A stretch of DNA of 64,000 bases from Prunus persica (lineage: Eukaryota > Streptophyta > Magnoliopsida > Rosales > Rosaceae): contig NC_034016.1 in assembly GCF_000346465.2 (NCBI RefSeq), positions 2,935,391-2,999,390 of the forward strand, given 5' to 3'. The translations under genes and the position numbers were made by a program. Of the stretch, positions 11,382 to 24,527 are shown piece after piece; position 1 is the stretch's first letter; every line of letters begins with the position of its first letter. A model generated the notes under the pieces. The model made no database searches. It had not been told where the DNA came from and saw only the letters and a list, made by a program, of their open reading frames with translations.

Positions 11382-14300
11382 ATGTTGGAGGCCAAGAGTC
11401 TGAGCAAGGCGGTGGTGCCGTCCTCTCTCATAGAGAATCCTTCTCCTGGTAGCCTCCAGTCCACTCGCCTCGCTCTCCATGTACTCCCCAAAACTCTATA
11501 ACCCTAACCCTAACTCTTTGGCTTTCTCCAAAGTTCATTTTTTTGGTTTTATTATGCAATTATAATTTCGTTGTCAGGTTAGCGAGGACTGCTCTTCTTG
11601 TTGGGTCTACATCGCCTCCGGTTGCCAGATTTACAAACTCCAGGTATATGCCCGCATATCATAATTTGAGTCTTTTTGTTTTTGTTTCTATTATGGTTTT
11701 GAAAGTTGGATACTTGCTTATTTTTTATTAAGTTTATTGTTGGTATAGTCTTCATGGTGGTGGAGCTCATATGTAGTACCAAATGATTTTTCAATTAGTG
11801 GGACTGTATAATTTGGGTGTTTTTGATTGCTTGTAGCTTTTAAATATGAGAGGCATGTCTAAAATTTGATTTGGAAAATTGTGAAGAAACATGAGTTAGA
11901 TAGCCAAGTTCAAGTGAGAAATGTTTGTTTATGTTCAATATGCATTAGACATTTACCAAAATGTAAGTATGACATAATTTGCTCATATATTACTAGTCAA
12001 AGTGTATGGTGGTTAGGCTAAAAGCTTTATTTTCTTCATTTTCTTTGTTTTTACTAAGATTCCATTGGAAGCTTCTCTGATCAGCGAAGGAAAAGAAAGC
12101 CTTCTGATCCCAGTACAAACTGAGGTATGTGATCTCATGAATTCAATCACAGATATTCAGTAATGAGTATATTATGTGTTAATTGTGTCATCAACCCAAT
12201 GAACCCTTGAAGGTTATGAACTCTTTGATGGTTAACCGCTGCCCTCATCGTTCAGAAATTCAGAGTATAGTTCTTGCTGAAACTGAGAGTAAGTGATTGT
12301 TGCAGTCAGGTTTCATTTTTTTGTTTTCTTAGGTGGCATTCTTTGGAATATTATCTTTTCACATTTTGTGTTGGTTGTCCTTGTCCATGACATCATTGTT
12401 AAATTTTGGGACCTAACATATATAGAAGAGATGAGGGTACATGGTACTTTTGCACATTACTCCTCGTCTTTGACCTCTTATTTTTTAAGGGTTTTGTGCA
12501 CTTCTTTTATTATCCCAATTGAAGAGTGGTGGTAACATTTTGTGGAATAATTTCTTAGGCCCTTGACCGTTTTGATGAAAGAGCATGACTAATTTGCACA
12601 TTTTTATAGGATTAAATGTCAAACTTAGATGAGGACATTGGACAGAATTTGGCTCCTCAAAGTGTTTATCAAAATGCACAAAAGCCTTTTGAATGTAGAA
12701 AATTTTATCCTGAGGCTGACTATCTCATTTCAGATAATGGAGAAAAGTCTTAAGAAAATGTACAAATATCATTTCAGAATGGTTTTGGACATGTGCTCTT
12801 TTAAAGAAAAATAATAATGGTTTTGGACATTTGTGTAATTTACTAATAGTTTGCTATCTTGATATTAAAAAAATTGCAGGCACGGGCTATTCAATGTTGG
12901 GAACTGTTGATTCTTATGGTCATCTTATTGTATCTAAACTAGATACTACTGGTACAGGTGAAATTTTGTATTTAAGTTTTGATTTGTGGTTCTATTCTTG
13001 TTCTGGGGATTTGTTGGTTTTGTGGAATGTATGCTCATAAATAGAAAGAAAAATGAAGTTGGTGGCCTCCCGGGGAGATGATTTATTATGAGTCCTATTC
13101 AACCAAATCTCTGCCTCAAATTTTCATAATGTTTGGAATAGTTAGCATACAGGTTTTTGCTTACCTTAAATTGGAGAAATATTTTGTTATCTTTTGGGTA
13201 GGTTAAGTTGCTTGGTTACCAATGGCATGCTGGTGGAACTTTGGTTTCTTAAGTTACTCTCACCTATCCATTTTGTAATAAATTTTTTGAATTTTTTGTT
13301 TATGACTAAGAATTTCATTCACTCACATATAGGAATGTTAAATCACCCTTCTTTCGAAATGATGATGCATAAAAGTGGGGTGTCCATTCATGGTTTGACT
13401 TGATTGTCCTTTTTCTGTTATTTTGTGCTGTAAGTGATCTTTGCCTAATTTAACTATTCTGTCTTTTAGGTTTCTTCAATACTTGTTTGTTTTATGTAAC
13501 TTTACTCTTATACTTTTATCCAAAAGTGTCTCTATTTTGAATTCACCTTATGAAACAAGAAATTAACCATAAATAAATAATGACTCAAAAGATACAGACA
13601 GAAAGTTTATTTTTCATGAAGACTCTGTAACTACACTTTGCTACTCTTGAGCAACTACCTAACTACCCTTTTTGAATTTCACCTATGAAAAATAAAAAAC
13701 AACTGAAAATGAGTAACCAGAATTGCTTAAATATGGAGTAGTACGTAGTTTAAGGCAAAAGGGACTTCCCATGAAAACTTTAACCTCCCTTTCCCACTCA
13801 TGAGTAAATAAATGCCTAAAATGCTTTAGCAGAAGGTAAAAAGAGTAACTACTTATTAATCATCTTGACATTGAGATAGAGTTACAAACCTGGAGCATGT
13901 GCAAGAGGCTAGTGCAAAAAATGGCCAATGGTCATCAGAACAGATATTAAACTTTAAAATTCCAAATAGGGTTTACCAAATGCATCGGTTTTTTCTCCCC
14001 TTGTATTTTGATTAGATACATTCTATGCATCATTTTACCAAGAAAGTTAGGCAGAATATTACATCATCAATTGAATTATGTGAAATGGTTTAAACTATGC
14101 ACATATTTCAGTTTTTGTTTGGCTTACTAATTGTAGGATTAACCTATTAAATTCTCAGATGTAGAGAGGCTTACTTATTCAGTATTGCCTCGTGATTGTG
14201 GCATTGGAGAAAGTGGTTGGGCGGGGCTTTGCTTCAGTCCAACACAATGGTCTACGGTACTGAGTGCTTACTTTTATTTTTACGCTTAATCTGAACTTTT

Positions 14301-14682
14301 GCATTATGTTTCATTAGTGAGTAATCAGCTGAGAATACCATAGTTGAACCATGTTCACAAATATAATATGAAGTGCACTGTCTTCATTCTTGATAATCAC
14401 TTTAATATGTTGAACTCTGTTTGTATTAGATTTTATTTTCTAGTGTTTTAGTTGTTTCTCATTTACAATCAAGATGATTGAGATTTTAAGAGTCTTTTTC
14501 AAATGAAACCTGGTTTTTGAAGGTTATTCCTTTGTCTGTAAAAACTTTTCATTGTCTTCTTAATTTCTTTTTCTTTTTTTTCCAAAGGGGATTTTTTTAA
14601 TTTGTGTACAAACTTTTTTTGACACAGTTCCAGTATTGTTAAGCTCTTGGAATTACAAATCAAAATCATTACAGTAATGCGA

Positions 14683-14721
<39 letters not shown>

Positions 14722-17700
14722 TATAAAAAGTGGTTTGGCATTATAGGCCCAAGTGTTATTCAGAGAAGCTGAGTTTATAAGAGACAATGATGTGCTGACT
14801 ACTATAATTTTACATTATAAATAAAAGTTGGAAGGAAACTTTTATTAGTCATATGGAGATGTCATTCCTAACGAGAAACAGGACAGATCTGCTTTTGCCG
14901 GTCCCTTCCTTTCTGAACATTTAATTAACTCAATAATTCTTGGGAGACTATGATTTGTTCTATGATTTGTTCTCTGGTTAGATTTTCCTACCTGTACTTC
15001 TCTATCCCTCTTAATCATCTCTTATTCCAGGCAGCTGTTGCACGTAGCTTCTGCAAAACCATCGATGTTTATGACCAGGACATCCATGTCAGGACATTAT
15101 GTACGTAAGTGTTACAGGTGGTGCTGGAATAGTTTTTTTGTTATTTCTAGTGGAAATTACCATCCCTGACACTATTTAAAAAAAAAAAAAAAAATTCCAT
15201 ATAATTGCAACCCTTGTTGTGTCAAGAACCTAGAGTGTTTGAAGAAATCACTTCAGCTGGGAAATTCATAAATGCCATCTTCTGAGCCCTCAAAGGGAGA
15301 TTGGTGCCACAAATCTGAAAGTCTATTGATCCCATACAGTCATTGCTAATGGATGCTTTTCCAACATCACATAATTTTATGGTGTTGTGCATTTGTGTTC
15401 AGCATTTATTTTGAACTAATCAACAAACAGAGAAATGTTTGTGACCAATATTAATGATTATACATGATTTCTCATTGCAAAAAAATTTCCTGGCTTGAAT
15501 TAAATCTTAAAATTTATTTTACACTTCACTACAATCAATGTGATGGTTTAATATGCTTTCTACCAAGCAAAGAAGCGCCGAAGTTTCCTCACTGTGATTT
15601 GTAATATTTTGAAAGGTAAAACATTATCACCTCTGGTTGTTTCTGGAACCGCCATATTGTCTCAATTTACTACTGCATATTATGCCAGGATGAAAACAAA
15701 AAATTAATTAAAGAATTGAAGGTGAAATCCCTCTTTTAGTCAATATTTGTTTTCTATATTTTGAATAATTATATTGTCATGAAAAGTTGTTGGCTATCCG
15801 GCTTGTATGACTAGTTAATGAAAAATGTGTCTATGTAGATTGCATACATGATTTGGTGCACCCTGCCCAAAATTTTCATTTCACATTAATGGTTGACTGA
15901 TCACGGCTATATTCAATGTAGGTTCTGCAGCTATTCAGAAAACCTATATGCATTACCTAAGATCCTTATAGAGCTTTCAGTCAACTTGTGTTGCATTACT
16001 TTTATGTAAAAAGATCTTTGTGGACCTTTGTTGTTAACATAGCCATTTTACAGACTCTGGTACCCATCATCACTGAACTTCACAAAAAGTTCGCATTATG
16101 GGAACGAGGGCTCTATATTAGCAATCACAGAAGGTTCCCAGGTAGAACTTTTATGCTTTATGCATTTTTAGGTTTTCAAATGTTATCACGAACTTTATTC
16201 TTCAGTTATGCTTTAATTGCTCAGCTTCATCTATTGGAATAACTGTAGCTGACTATATGGGACTTGAGAATGAAAGAAAATGGTGGCTGTCTACAACGAA
16301 TATGCGGTTCCCTTGGTGATGCGTTTTATGCTGTTTGCAGTTCTTCAACTGGGAATATTGCAGTCGGTGGAGCTGATCGTACAGTGACAATCTATGATCC
16401 TCGCAGGTTGGTACCATTTGGTTCAATATCATATCCATGTTATTCAAGTTACTCTTGGTACTTTGATTCTTGTTGATTTAAGATTTTATGTTTTCCTCTT
16501 CAGAAGTTAAGGAAAAGAAATAGAGCATTAGTTTGTCTTTTTGCTTTTTCTTTTCCATTCTGCTAGGAACTGAGAACTGGAACCTGATATATGATATGTT
16601 CATTTGATGTAGATGGTCAGCATTATCAAGATGGGTGCACTGCTCAAAATATGAGGTCAGTTTTAACCTATGCTGCCTTGTTTTTGTTTATGCTCCATTT
16701 TACAGTTATTTCTTTACATTTTCACTCAATTTTTTCTCCTTTTTACAGTGTTATTTTTTTGCTCTTTCATGTTGGTATATGTGCATTATTGTTACAATAC
16801 CTAGCTTGCAACTACAGAAATTAAGAATCCACGTAGGTTTTATTGTCTGAAAAGGATCTCGGACTCCATATTCCTTGTTTTCTTCTCCATGTATTCACTT
16901 AATCATGGCTATAATATGCTCCTATGTGCACCATACATGACTTGCAAATAAGTTGAATTTGCAATCAACAAGAAATTTGATTCTTAGAAGTGATACAGGG
17001 TTTGTTAAAGTTATTGCAATGTCAAAACTAAGGACTGGTTTTGGTTTTTGGATTGGAATTATTAATGATAATGACTGGAACTTTTGAAAATGGATTACCT
17101 ATGTTACACTCAGGTCCTTTACCACCACATCATTCATGAATTGTTTGTATCCAGGGTAAAGAGTGCCATGGGTATGGTCAAATGCAGAGTAAATAGGCCG
17201 ACGTTAATTGTTGACTCCAATCTTGAATATAGTGAACTTCCACTCTGTTTTTTCAAGCTACAGAATTTCCTTCTTGTTTCATTCTTTGCGTTATATATAG
17301 CTGCTGGAGATAACATTTTAACTGCAGATAACTGGGCTTGCATTCTCTTCAGTTGACTCCGACTATATCTACATACAAGGGGTTGACTATGAGGTGATTT
17401 CAGGTTTTTTACTTAGTGGTAGTTATGTTTTTTCACATGGTAACTTCATTTTTAGGCGAATTATTTTGCTTAACTCTAGTAGTTTATTTCTTTTAGTAAT
17501 CACCTTAATTATTTTTAACAGATTGGTTGGATGCATTTATGTTGTTGTAAGGAAAAGTTAGTGTTCGTATTTTGTTATGAACACGAAGATTTTTCAAACT
17601 TCTGATTAGATGGTTCTTAAATTTTTCTGGTATTTATCCATCAGCCACCATGTGTGGAATCACGTTCACACATGTACACACTGCTATAAATTGGATCATG

Positions 17701-19072
17701 ATAAGACAAGGTATCTTTTAGGTTAGTTGTTCGTAAATAATTAGATGCTATCCAAATCTGTCCTTGGGGAGTGGCGATACCATGGGCTTGCTCTTCCCAA
17801 CTTATTTTGCGACATTGGTTCTTGCTGTCCAACACAGTTAGTATGTAATAACTACATTGTACCAACTTCCTGGAAAAACAATGAGATCCATTCACTAACA
17901 TATAGAAACTGTCATATATATTTAGTAATGTACTTTTCAGTTATATAATTATAACAATAATTGGAATACCAATAAAATCTATAGTTTGAAAGAAACAAAA
18001 AATGGAGACAGCCAAAGCTCAGAACTAAGTCCTCGTTGTTTTGTGCTTCCTAAGGGTGCCTAAGCAAATGGCCAAGAGAGCCCTAGGTGGCAACACCAGC
18101 CATGTCATCATGAAGATGAACCATAAGACACTCAGGGGTGACAAGCTTTATTTTCATGTGTGGGTCTGCTACAAAACGTTTTTATGATTAAGAGTTCTTC
18201 TGTAATACAAAACTTTTTTTAGTTTTTTAGCAAAGTTCTTTTAAAATTTAATAGAAACATGAATGAAGTTACTTTGGTTCTTACTAGTTGACTTGTTACT
18301 CTCAATTCTCATTGCCCCACCTACAACTGTATTTGCAGGTCTTTTGTGGACAGTGGAAAGAAAGCAGCAAGGTATTTTCATTTAGAGGAGACTCAAACTG
18401 GCTTGGATTTAGCAAGGTATTACTTCTTCTAATGATTTGCATGACATATATGTAGACTACCCCTTCTTAGGCTAATTCTGTTGTCCTATCAATCAAAAGC
18501 TTAAATCGGTCGGATTACAACTTTGTTAATTGTAAATAAACTTATAAATTTTCATCTTCTTTTTAAAATTAAGTTAAAAGGTCTGATGAAATTAACCAAA
18601 CCAAATTAGAGGGAATTGGTTCTCAATTGGGACCAGCAGTTATCCTTGTTATTTACTCCGTGTTATAAAATTTAGGCAACCCACAGTCCGATATCAAGTT
18701 TGAGTTTGTGTTTGCAAAGAAAATCCATATAGTAGTTACTTTTTCAAGTTACACTTAAATTATTGGTGTCTTTCTGCCAGCAAGCAAACATGTTTTTTTA
18801 ACTGACCGAGGACATCCAGCAAGCAAAGAAAATCAATAAGTTCTTGGTCTACAATAAATAGTGCTCTTCTAGTCCATCCATACAAAGACAGCGTTGCTGT
18901 GCTGTATTGTATAATTGCCTTTAAAAATCTCAAACTGTATATGTTATTGCAGTGCCAAAACAAGGATGTTCTAGGTGGATGGTGCGACTCGGGGAGTATC
19001 TTTGTGGCCGATGTTGTAGCGAAAGAAAGCGATACAAGCATGCTGCAAGGTTTTGCCAATGGATCTCCCTAA
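11382..19072 (+). CDS. WD40-repeat (transducin-like) protein
   Basis: I assembled thirteen exons: 11382-11480, 11578-11643, 12059-12124, 12213-12288, 12880-12957, 14159-14256, 15031-15104, 16054-16141, 16249-16406, 16613-16655, 17328-17393, 18339-18416 and 18953-19072. They total 1110 bp, giving 369 aa, and every junction keeps phase with GT-AG borders. The protein starts 'MLEAKSLSKAVVPSSLIENP'. Repeat signatures include 'GSILAITEGSQLTIWDLR', 'GNIAVGGADRTVTIYDPRR' and 'YIYIQGVDYEVFCGQW', and it ends 'SDTSMLQGFANGSP'. These are beta-propeller blades with the typical GH...WD pattern partly eroded. I recall a conserved single-copy plant WD40 family of this kind but cannot give a specific function; WD40 propellers usually act as protein-interaction platforms. 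Introns carry a (TA)n microsatellite near 14690-14710 and a telomere-like CCCTAA run near 11501-11514. Weakest junction: exon 7 to 8, chosen because it restores the 'LWYPSSLNF' frame. Confidence 0.85.
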
Positions 19073-20220
19073 TGCTGTGTTCAACTGTCATCTCATCTAT
19101 ATAAGATGACTTTCACTTTCGTGCAGTACAACAGAATTGTAATAGCACAACCATGCCCCCCATTAAGCAACGATCCATATTGACTTCTTACTTTTTTAGT
19201 TGTGGAATTTATATTTTGTAAATGGAATGTATGGTTTAAGTTTTTCTTCCTTAAAAAGGCAAGGCCAAGTCTGAACCAAATCAAGTGTATTACTGGTATA
19301 TGAACTGTTTCGTGATTGCGGTGGAAGTAGGGCAGGGTCAAAAGCCCATATCTAGAGCTTGGATCTTGTTTTTATTGTTTTTGTTTTTTGTAACTAGTTG
19401 AAGAGCTGTGGTCCTCTGTTTGAGATGAATGTGTCAAAAGTCAAGGGTCAAGGTTGACGGATATGGCGAATGGGCTATGCTGCTGTCTGGTTGGGGGGCT
19501 TTTAGGGTATGGTTGGTCTGGGTTAAGCCGACCTTAAAATATGAAAATGGGCCCCACCCTACTGTTGAGATCCTCAGCTCAGTCTCCATGAAACAGCTTT
19601 ACCAGTTCCTAAAAAAGTCTCCCTTTTATATTCATCTACAAGTTGCAGAAAGATTATGTTTCATAAATCAAATTGATGAAAGAAAAAAATATATTAGCCC
19701 ATTTTGGAGACAATATTTCAAATATAAGGATTTTATTAAATATTAGATAGATGATTTTTAATTCGTAAAATATAGTTGTTTGAAATTCCAAATTTTACGT
19801 AAGAGTTCGCAAGTTCTAATCCTCCCTTCTCTCGTTCACACGAATGAAAATCTATTTCAAAAATATTTTGTTTATTTAAGCTTACATTCTTGTCAAAATC
19901 CAAATCCATCTTTTCTGAACCATTCAACCCAAGTGGATGATAATTGATATTTAAATGACATCATGGAGAATTTAAATAATAAGTGAATGGCATCACCAAG
20001 AATTCAAAATTAAAAAAACAATTTGAAGTGAAAAAATTGTCTGTCTGTCTCTCAGCAACAGGACGAAGAAGAAGAGTGCTTTTCCAAATATTTCGTGAAT
20101 GGCCGCATATAATTTTGACCCTCCTTGATCAAAACGACATCGGCACACACGTCCCATTCCCCCGCATCAAACTCGTCTCTGGAAGCTCTTGACTCTTCTT
20201 GATCTCGAGTTTGACTCAGT
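19073..20220. other. downstream flank of the WD40 gene
   Basis: This holds the probable 3' UTR and AT-rich intergenic sequence. A degraded tRNA-like stretch ('gagttcgcaagttctaatcc', about 19803-19822) may be a SINE relic. I see no gene. Confidence 0.4.
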
Positions 20221-20568
20221 CTTGAGGCCCAAGAAAGAACCATATCAATTTGTTTTTTTGGTATTTTTTAACATGTGCATAATTGTTTTATTTATTTATT
20301 TACAAAGCGATATTTTAATTATTTTAATGTACAAAAGGAAAACCAAACTCATACGCAAAAGGGCAAACACACTGTCTCAATCAACTAGATTAATCTTGAG
20401 GCCCAAGAAAGAACCATATCAATTTGTTTTTTTGGTATTTTTTAACATGTTCATAATTGTTTTATTTATTTATTTACAAAGCGATATTTTAATTATTTTA
20501 ATGTACAAAAGGAAAACCAAACTCATACGTAAAAGGGCAAACACACTGCCTTAATCAACAAGATTAAT
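20221..20568 (+). repeat. 174-bp tandem duplication
   Basis: Two copies, 20221-20394 and 20395-20568, start 'cttgaggcccaagaaagaac' and differ at only a few bases. Because 174 is a multiple of three, an open frame runs through both and gives a protein with a 58-aa repeat. The frame is AT-rich and resembles nothing known, so I treat it as incidental. Confidence 0.95.
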
Positions 20569-23500
20569 CCACATATGTACATGTGCGTAATTGTTGAAAC
20601 AGATAATATTTAATTGGGTGAATGATGGGTTTCTTTCTTGGTTTTGGAAAAGGGAAAAAAGGGGGAAAAAGATTGAGTTTTTCTTTGGTTATTTTGGGCA
20701 GAGAGACATATCCCAGATTTATTGTAAAAGGGAGACGTGTGAAAGAGCCAAACATGTACATTTCACAAAAGCCAGTCCCCACGTAGCGGGCCATGGTTAT
20801 AACATATATTCGGGCCTTTAGCCATATAAATTAATATTTCAAGAATTCAAATAAAAAATAAAAAATAAATTTTTTTTTTTTCTTTCTTGTTATGTAAGTA
20901 AGAGCTTCTATATTCTTATCAATATCAGTGTGATATGTGTGTAGAAGTTTTTTATATGTGTTTTTGATGAATTATTTTTGCATATCCGTCAAACTGTGGT
21001 TCGTAAAAAAAAGAGAAGCAGTATTCAAAAATAATATTAATTTCAAGGACAGCAACTTGCAATTTAATACAATGGTCCACAAGTTGTGGCTGCGTCAGAT
21101 CATAGGTCCACACACATATTCCTAATTTGATACATCCATGGGAAGAAGAGGTTCTAATTCGAAGGAGGCCTTTCTTCTACATATGATGACTTGGTAGATT
21201 GTTTAGTCATTGGTCCAATTTTTTGTTTTGTTTTCTTGTTTCAAAAGCCCTATTAGTCATCTTAACATAATTTAATTATCACTAATAATTAACAAATTCA
21301 CACATCAATTTATATGTAAGTATTTGATTAACTCCTCACATCACATCAACATGATGCAACTACACAATGTATAAAGTTCTTGGGTGTGACTATTTGAACC
21401 CAAATATTCCTCACTATATCCACCTTTTTAATTAAATATAGTTTTCCTAATTTATCCTAATATAAATTAATAATAAAGAACATAATATTTAAAGCAAGAG
21501 ACAAACTAACCCAAAAAAAAAAAAAAAAAAAACTATATCCATCCTCATCTCCTTCATCAATTTCCATATTTGAAAAATTGCATATTAAAAAGTGAAGGGA
21601 GCTGCATGAAGGCTAGAGGGGTCACCTCTAAGACACACATCTACCATCACCTTAATTCTTCCTTTTCGCTATACAATTTTCCTTTCAAGTTTCACTAATT
21701 TTTCCTTAACCTTAGTTAACATATTCAAGTGTAACACTTCTGTCATACATGTACGCACATATTTTTTTAACTACTTTCATTTTTTCGTAAACTTTTTTTA
21801 AAGATACGGTAAAATACAAATTTTTTAAATCAAGAACAAAAGATTAGATCAAGTGTTAATAGTAAATTGCTTTTGAGAAATATTTATTACTTTGTATTGT
21901 ATAATGGAATTGACATCTGTTTTGTTCTTGAAAATTGGAAGCTATAACAAGTGGAGCATTAAGCTATTAGTATTATTTTTTAATAAAAAATATAAATTAG
22001 GCATGTCTTTTGTGAAGAACACTATTCACGATATTTGTAATTGTGTCATGTGAAAAAAGTGATCAATTCCAAGAACCAGTTAGGATACGGCGATATGATG
22101 TTAACTTTTCATAAAGATTTTCGAGATTCCAAACCTTCGCACAAATACAAAATTAAAGGAAGATGAACTTTCTTGAAAATCAAGCATCCATCAACTTCTC
22201 TCAAAAATACTATTAGGACATTATTAAATTACCAAAAACCCTTTTGTTATGAGTTTTTTTTATTTATTTCTCGATATAAGCGACATTGGGAGAAGGAGTA
22301 CACATATTATTAAAGTGTCATGAGAGTTCGAACCTGAAACCACTGATGAGGTTAGACTCTGTTGGCTTGATGAGCCTAAACGATATCTCGTTTGGAGCAT
22401 GTTTCACGAAATTATAAAAAAAGGGAAACTAAAGCTATTAGTGATGAAATTGGAGAAGAAGAAACATCCATTTTATGCATTTTTTTCTACATGATACATA
22501 ATATATTTTAATATTCTGTATTATTTAACAAGATTGATGTGCAAGTTATTTTGTTTTGTAGTAAACAAGATTGATGTAGTAGTCATTTATAATGGTATTT
22601 ATACAGGATTTGACTTCAACTGTCATTTTCCAATTAGAAAATAATAATAATAATAATAATATAAAATTAGGACGGAGCCAAAAAAAAAAATATCTGAAGC
22701 CTGCCAAGTGCCAGGCTAGCTTGAGCCCAAATTCTCAGTTTTGCAATCTCCAAGATGTAATTAAAATGGGATAATTGTCATTTAAAACTTGAAAACAATG
22801 CCTCATTTGAAATAAATGTTTGTTTAGAGATTTAATGTTTTTGGATAATTGAGATTATTAAAATAAATAAATAGATTTTCAGTGTCCCCTATCAATAATT
22901 TTCCTTTACTTTTGGGAAAAATAAAATAAAAATATTATTATATTCCCTTGTTGTGTGAGATAATCTGCCCTAATTCAATGAAGAGGAGACCCAGTCAGCC
23001 TCAACTCCACGTCCTTGGAGAATGGGGTTGGGGAGCACCAAATCCACACGTGAACTCGTTTTCTTTAATCAACTTGCCTAAAGAGATTCTCTTTGTAAAG
23101 TAATTTTTGTTTTTTTTTCATAGGTAATTCTCTTATAAATATTTCTTTTTATAGGTCGAATATTTTCCTTTTTTTCTTCTTCTTGGAATGCATGGTCGGA
23201 ATTATTATTTTACTGCCCCCAATATTAGGACGACCGTCAAAAAGTCTCACCACTTCACCTGCCTTCTCAAGAAAGTACATAAATAGAAAAAGGTGACAAG
23301 ATAAAAGAAATGGACAATTTTATCATCATTTCCTAAAGTTTGAAAATGTGATCAAGCATTTATTAATTACTTTGTCTTTAATCTTGTTTTAGGAGACGTC
23401 TTTTTCACGTAGTTAAGATCAGTTGGCTAGGATAGTAAGCTTATGCTTACATCCAAATTCTTAGTTTCTCTTTCATATTATCGGTGTTCTTGCCTATTTC

Positions 23501-23900
23501 GTAGTGTATAAATTGAGTCATGGTACAAAATTCTTATCTTTCTTTCTTCGTACAATTAAATTTCATCTCTTCATCTTACCTTTTCTCGTATCAAGCCTGT
23601 TTTAAAAGTTAAACCTTAAAATTTGTTTAATGGTAGATCCTGTCCCTTTTGATGTTCACAACCTACTATTTACTTCAGCAGTTGATACTGGTGCGGGACC
23701 CACATAGCGAACAACATACACACTGGACGGGAATTTGACACTTCTTTTCTTCTACGAGAGAGGGACAATTTCGTCTGTTCAATTTTTAGAAAAGGACACA
23801 CGTCATTCCCGTCATCTCGTCCGGCCCACATCCCCCGGGCCCCCTCTCACTCCCTTTCTAGAAGGACCCGGTCAGTCAGTCAATCCCTCGCTCCACCTCC
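20569..23900. other. AT-rich intergenic DNA
   Basis: No gene is visible. Features are homopolymer A runs (near 20870 and 21513-21531), an (AAT)n run near 22641-22661, and a weakly tRNA-like stretch near 22320-22345. The right part leads into the ROH1 promoter. Confidence 0.5.
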
Positions 23901-23935
23901 AATTTACGCGCCAACGAAGACCCAGCTGTACCGTC

Positions 23936-23984
23936 CACGTGTACACTCCCTCTGCACAACGACTTCGTCCTCATCCCCCACGTG
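23936..23984 (+). promoter_or_regulatory. pair of G-boxes upstream of ROH1-like gene
   Basis: Two CACGTG cores occur at 23936-23941 and 23979-23984, about 545-590 bp upstream of the ROH1-like start codon. The second sits in 'ccccacgtggcac'. The surrounding 300 bp is distinctly C-rich compared with flanking AT-rich DNA. Two G-boxes spaced 43 bp apart suggest light- or ABA-type bZIP/bHLH control, an inference only. Confidence 0.45.
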
Positions 23985-24527
23985 GCACAACGTCAGCCCG
24001 TCCGTGCCCCCTCACCCTCGGCGAACAATAACACACAACCCCCACCAAGCCCAAAGTTACACGAAATCAACGGTCCAGATGCAACTTGATCTCAGATATC
24101 TGAGGACAGAAAGATTAACAAAAGAAAGTAGGTAAATAAAGAAGTTAAAAGTTGGAGTTCCCAAATATATACATCGTGTTCAGTCCGTGTTTAGTTCGCG
24201 TTCAATAAACTTTGATTAGCAGAAAGTAAAGTAAAATTAATTACTGAGATTAAGTTCCCTAATTATGGTTTTAAAAAAAAACTCTTAATCTCATTTCTTC
24301 TCCAAACCCCGAACCTCATCCCACCATAAAACGCGGCACTCTCTCTCCGTTTCTATCTTACTCTCTCACCTTCTTTTTCTTCTTCTTCTTCTTCCACCTC
24401 CATTAAAGCTCTCTGTCTCTAGGGCTCGCTTCAATCCAACCAACATCCAAAACCAAAAAACCAAAAACGATTGAATTTGAATTTTATAAATTTATCAAAT
24501 TTGGGGGTTGTGTGATGTGAGAGAAGA

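Noticed and set aside
11501..11514. Telomere-like CCCTAA repeats
   Set aside because: Only about two units in intron 1 of the WD40 gene; more likely a telo-box-like element or chance than an interstitial telomere.
20189..20554. 121-aa frame with an internal 58-aa repeat
   Set aside because: It arises from the 174-bp non-coding tandem duplication; the peptide is hydrophobic and AT-driven, with no family resemblance.
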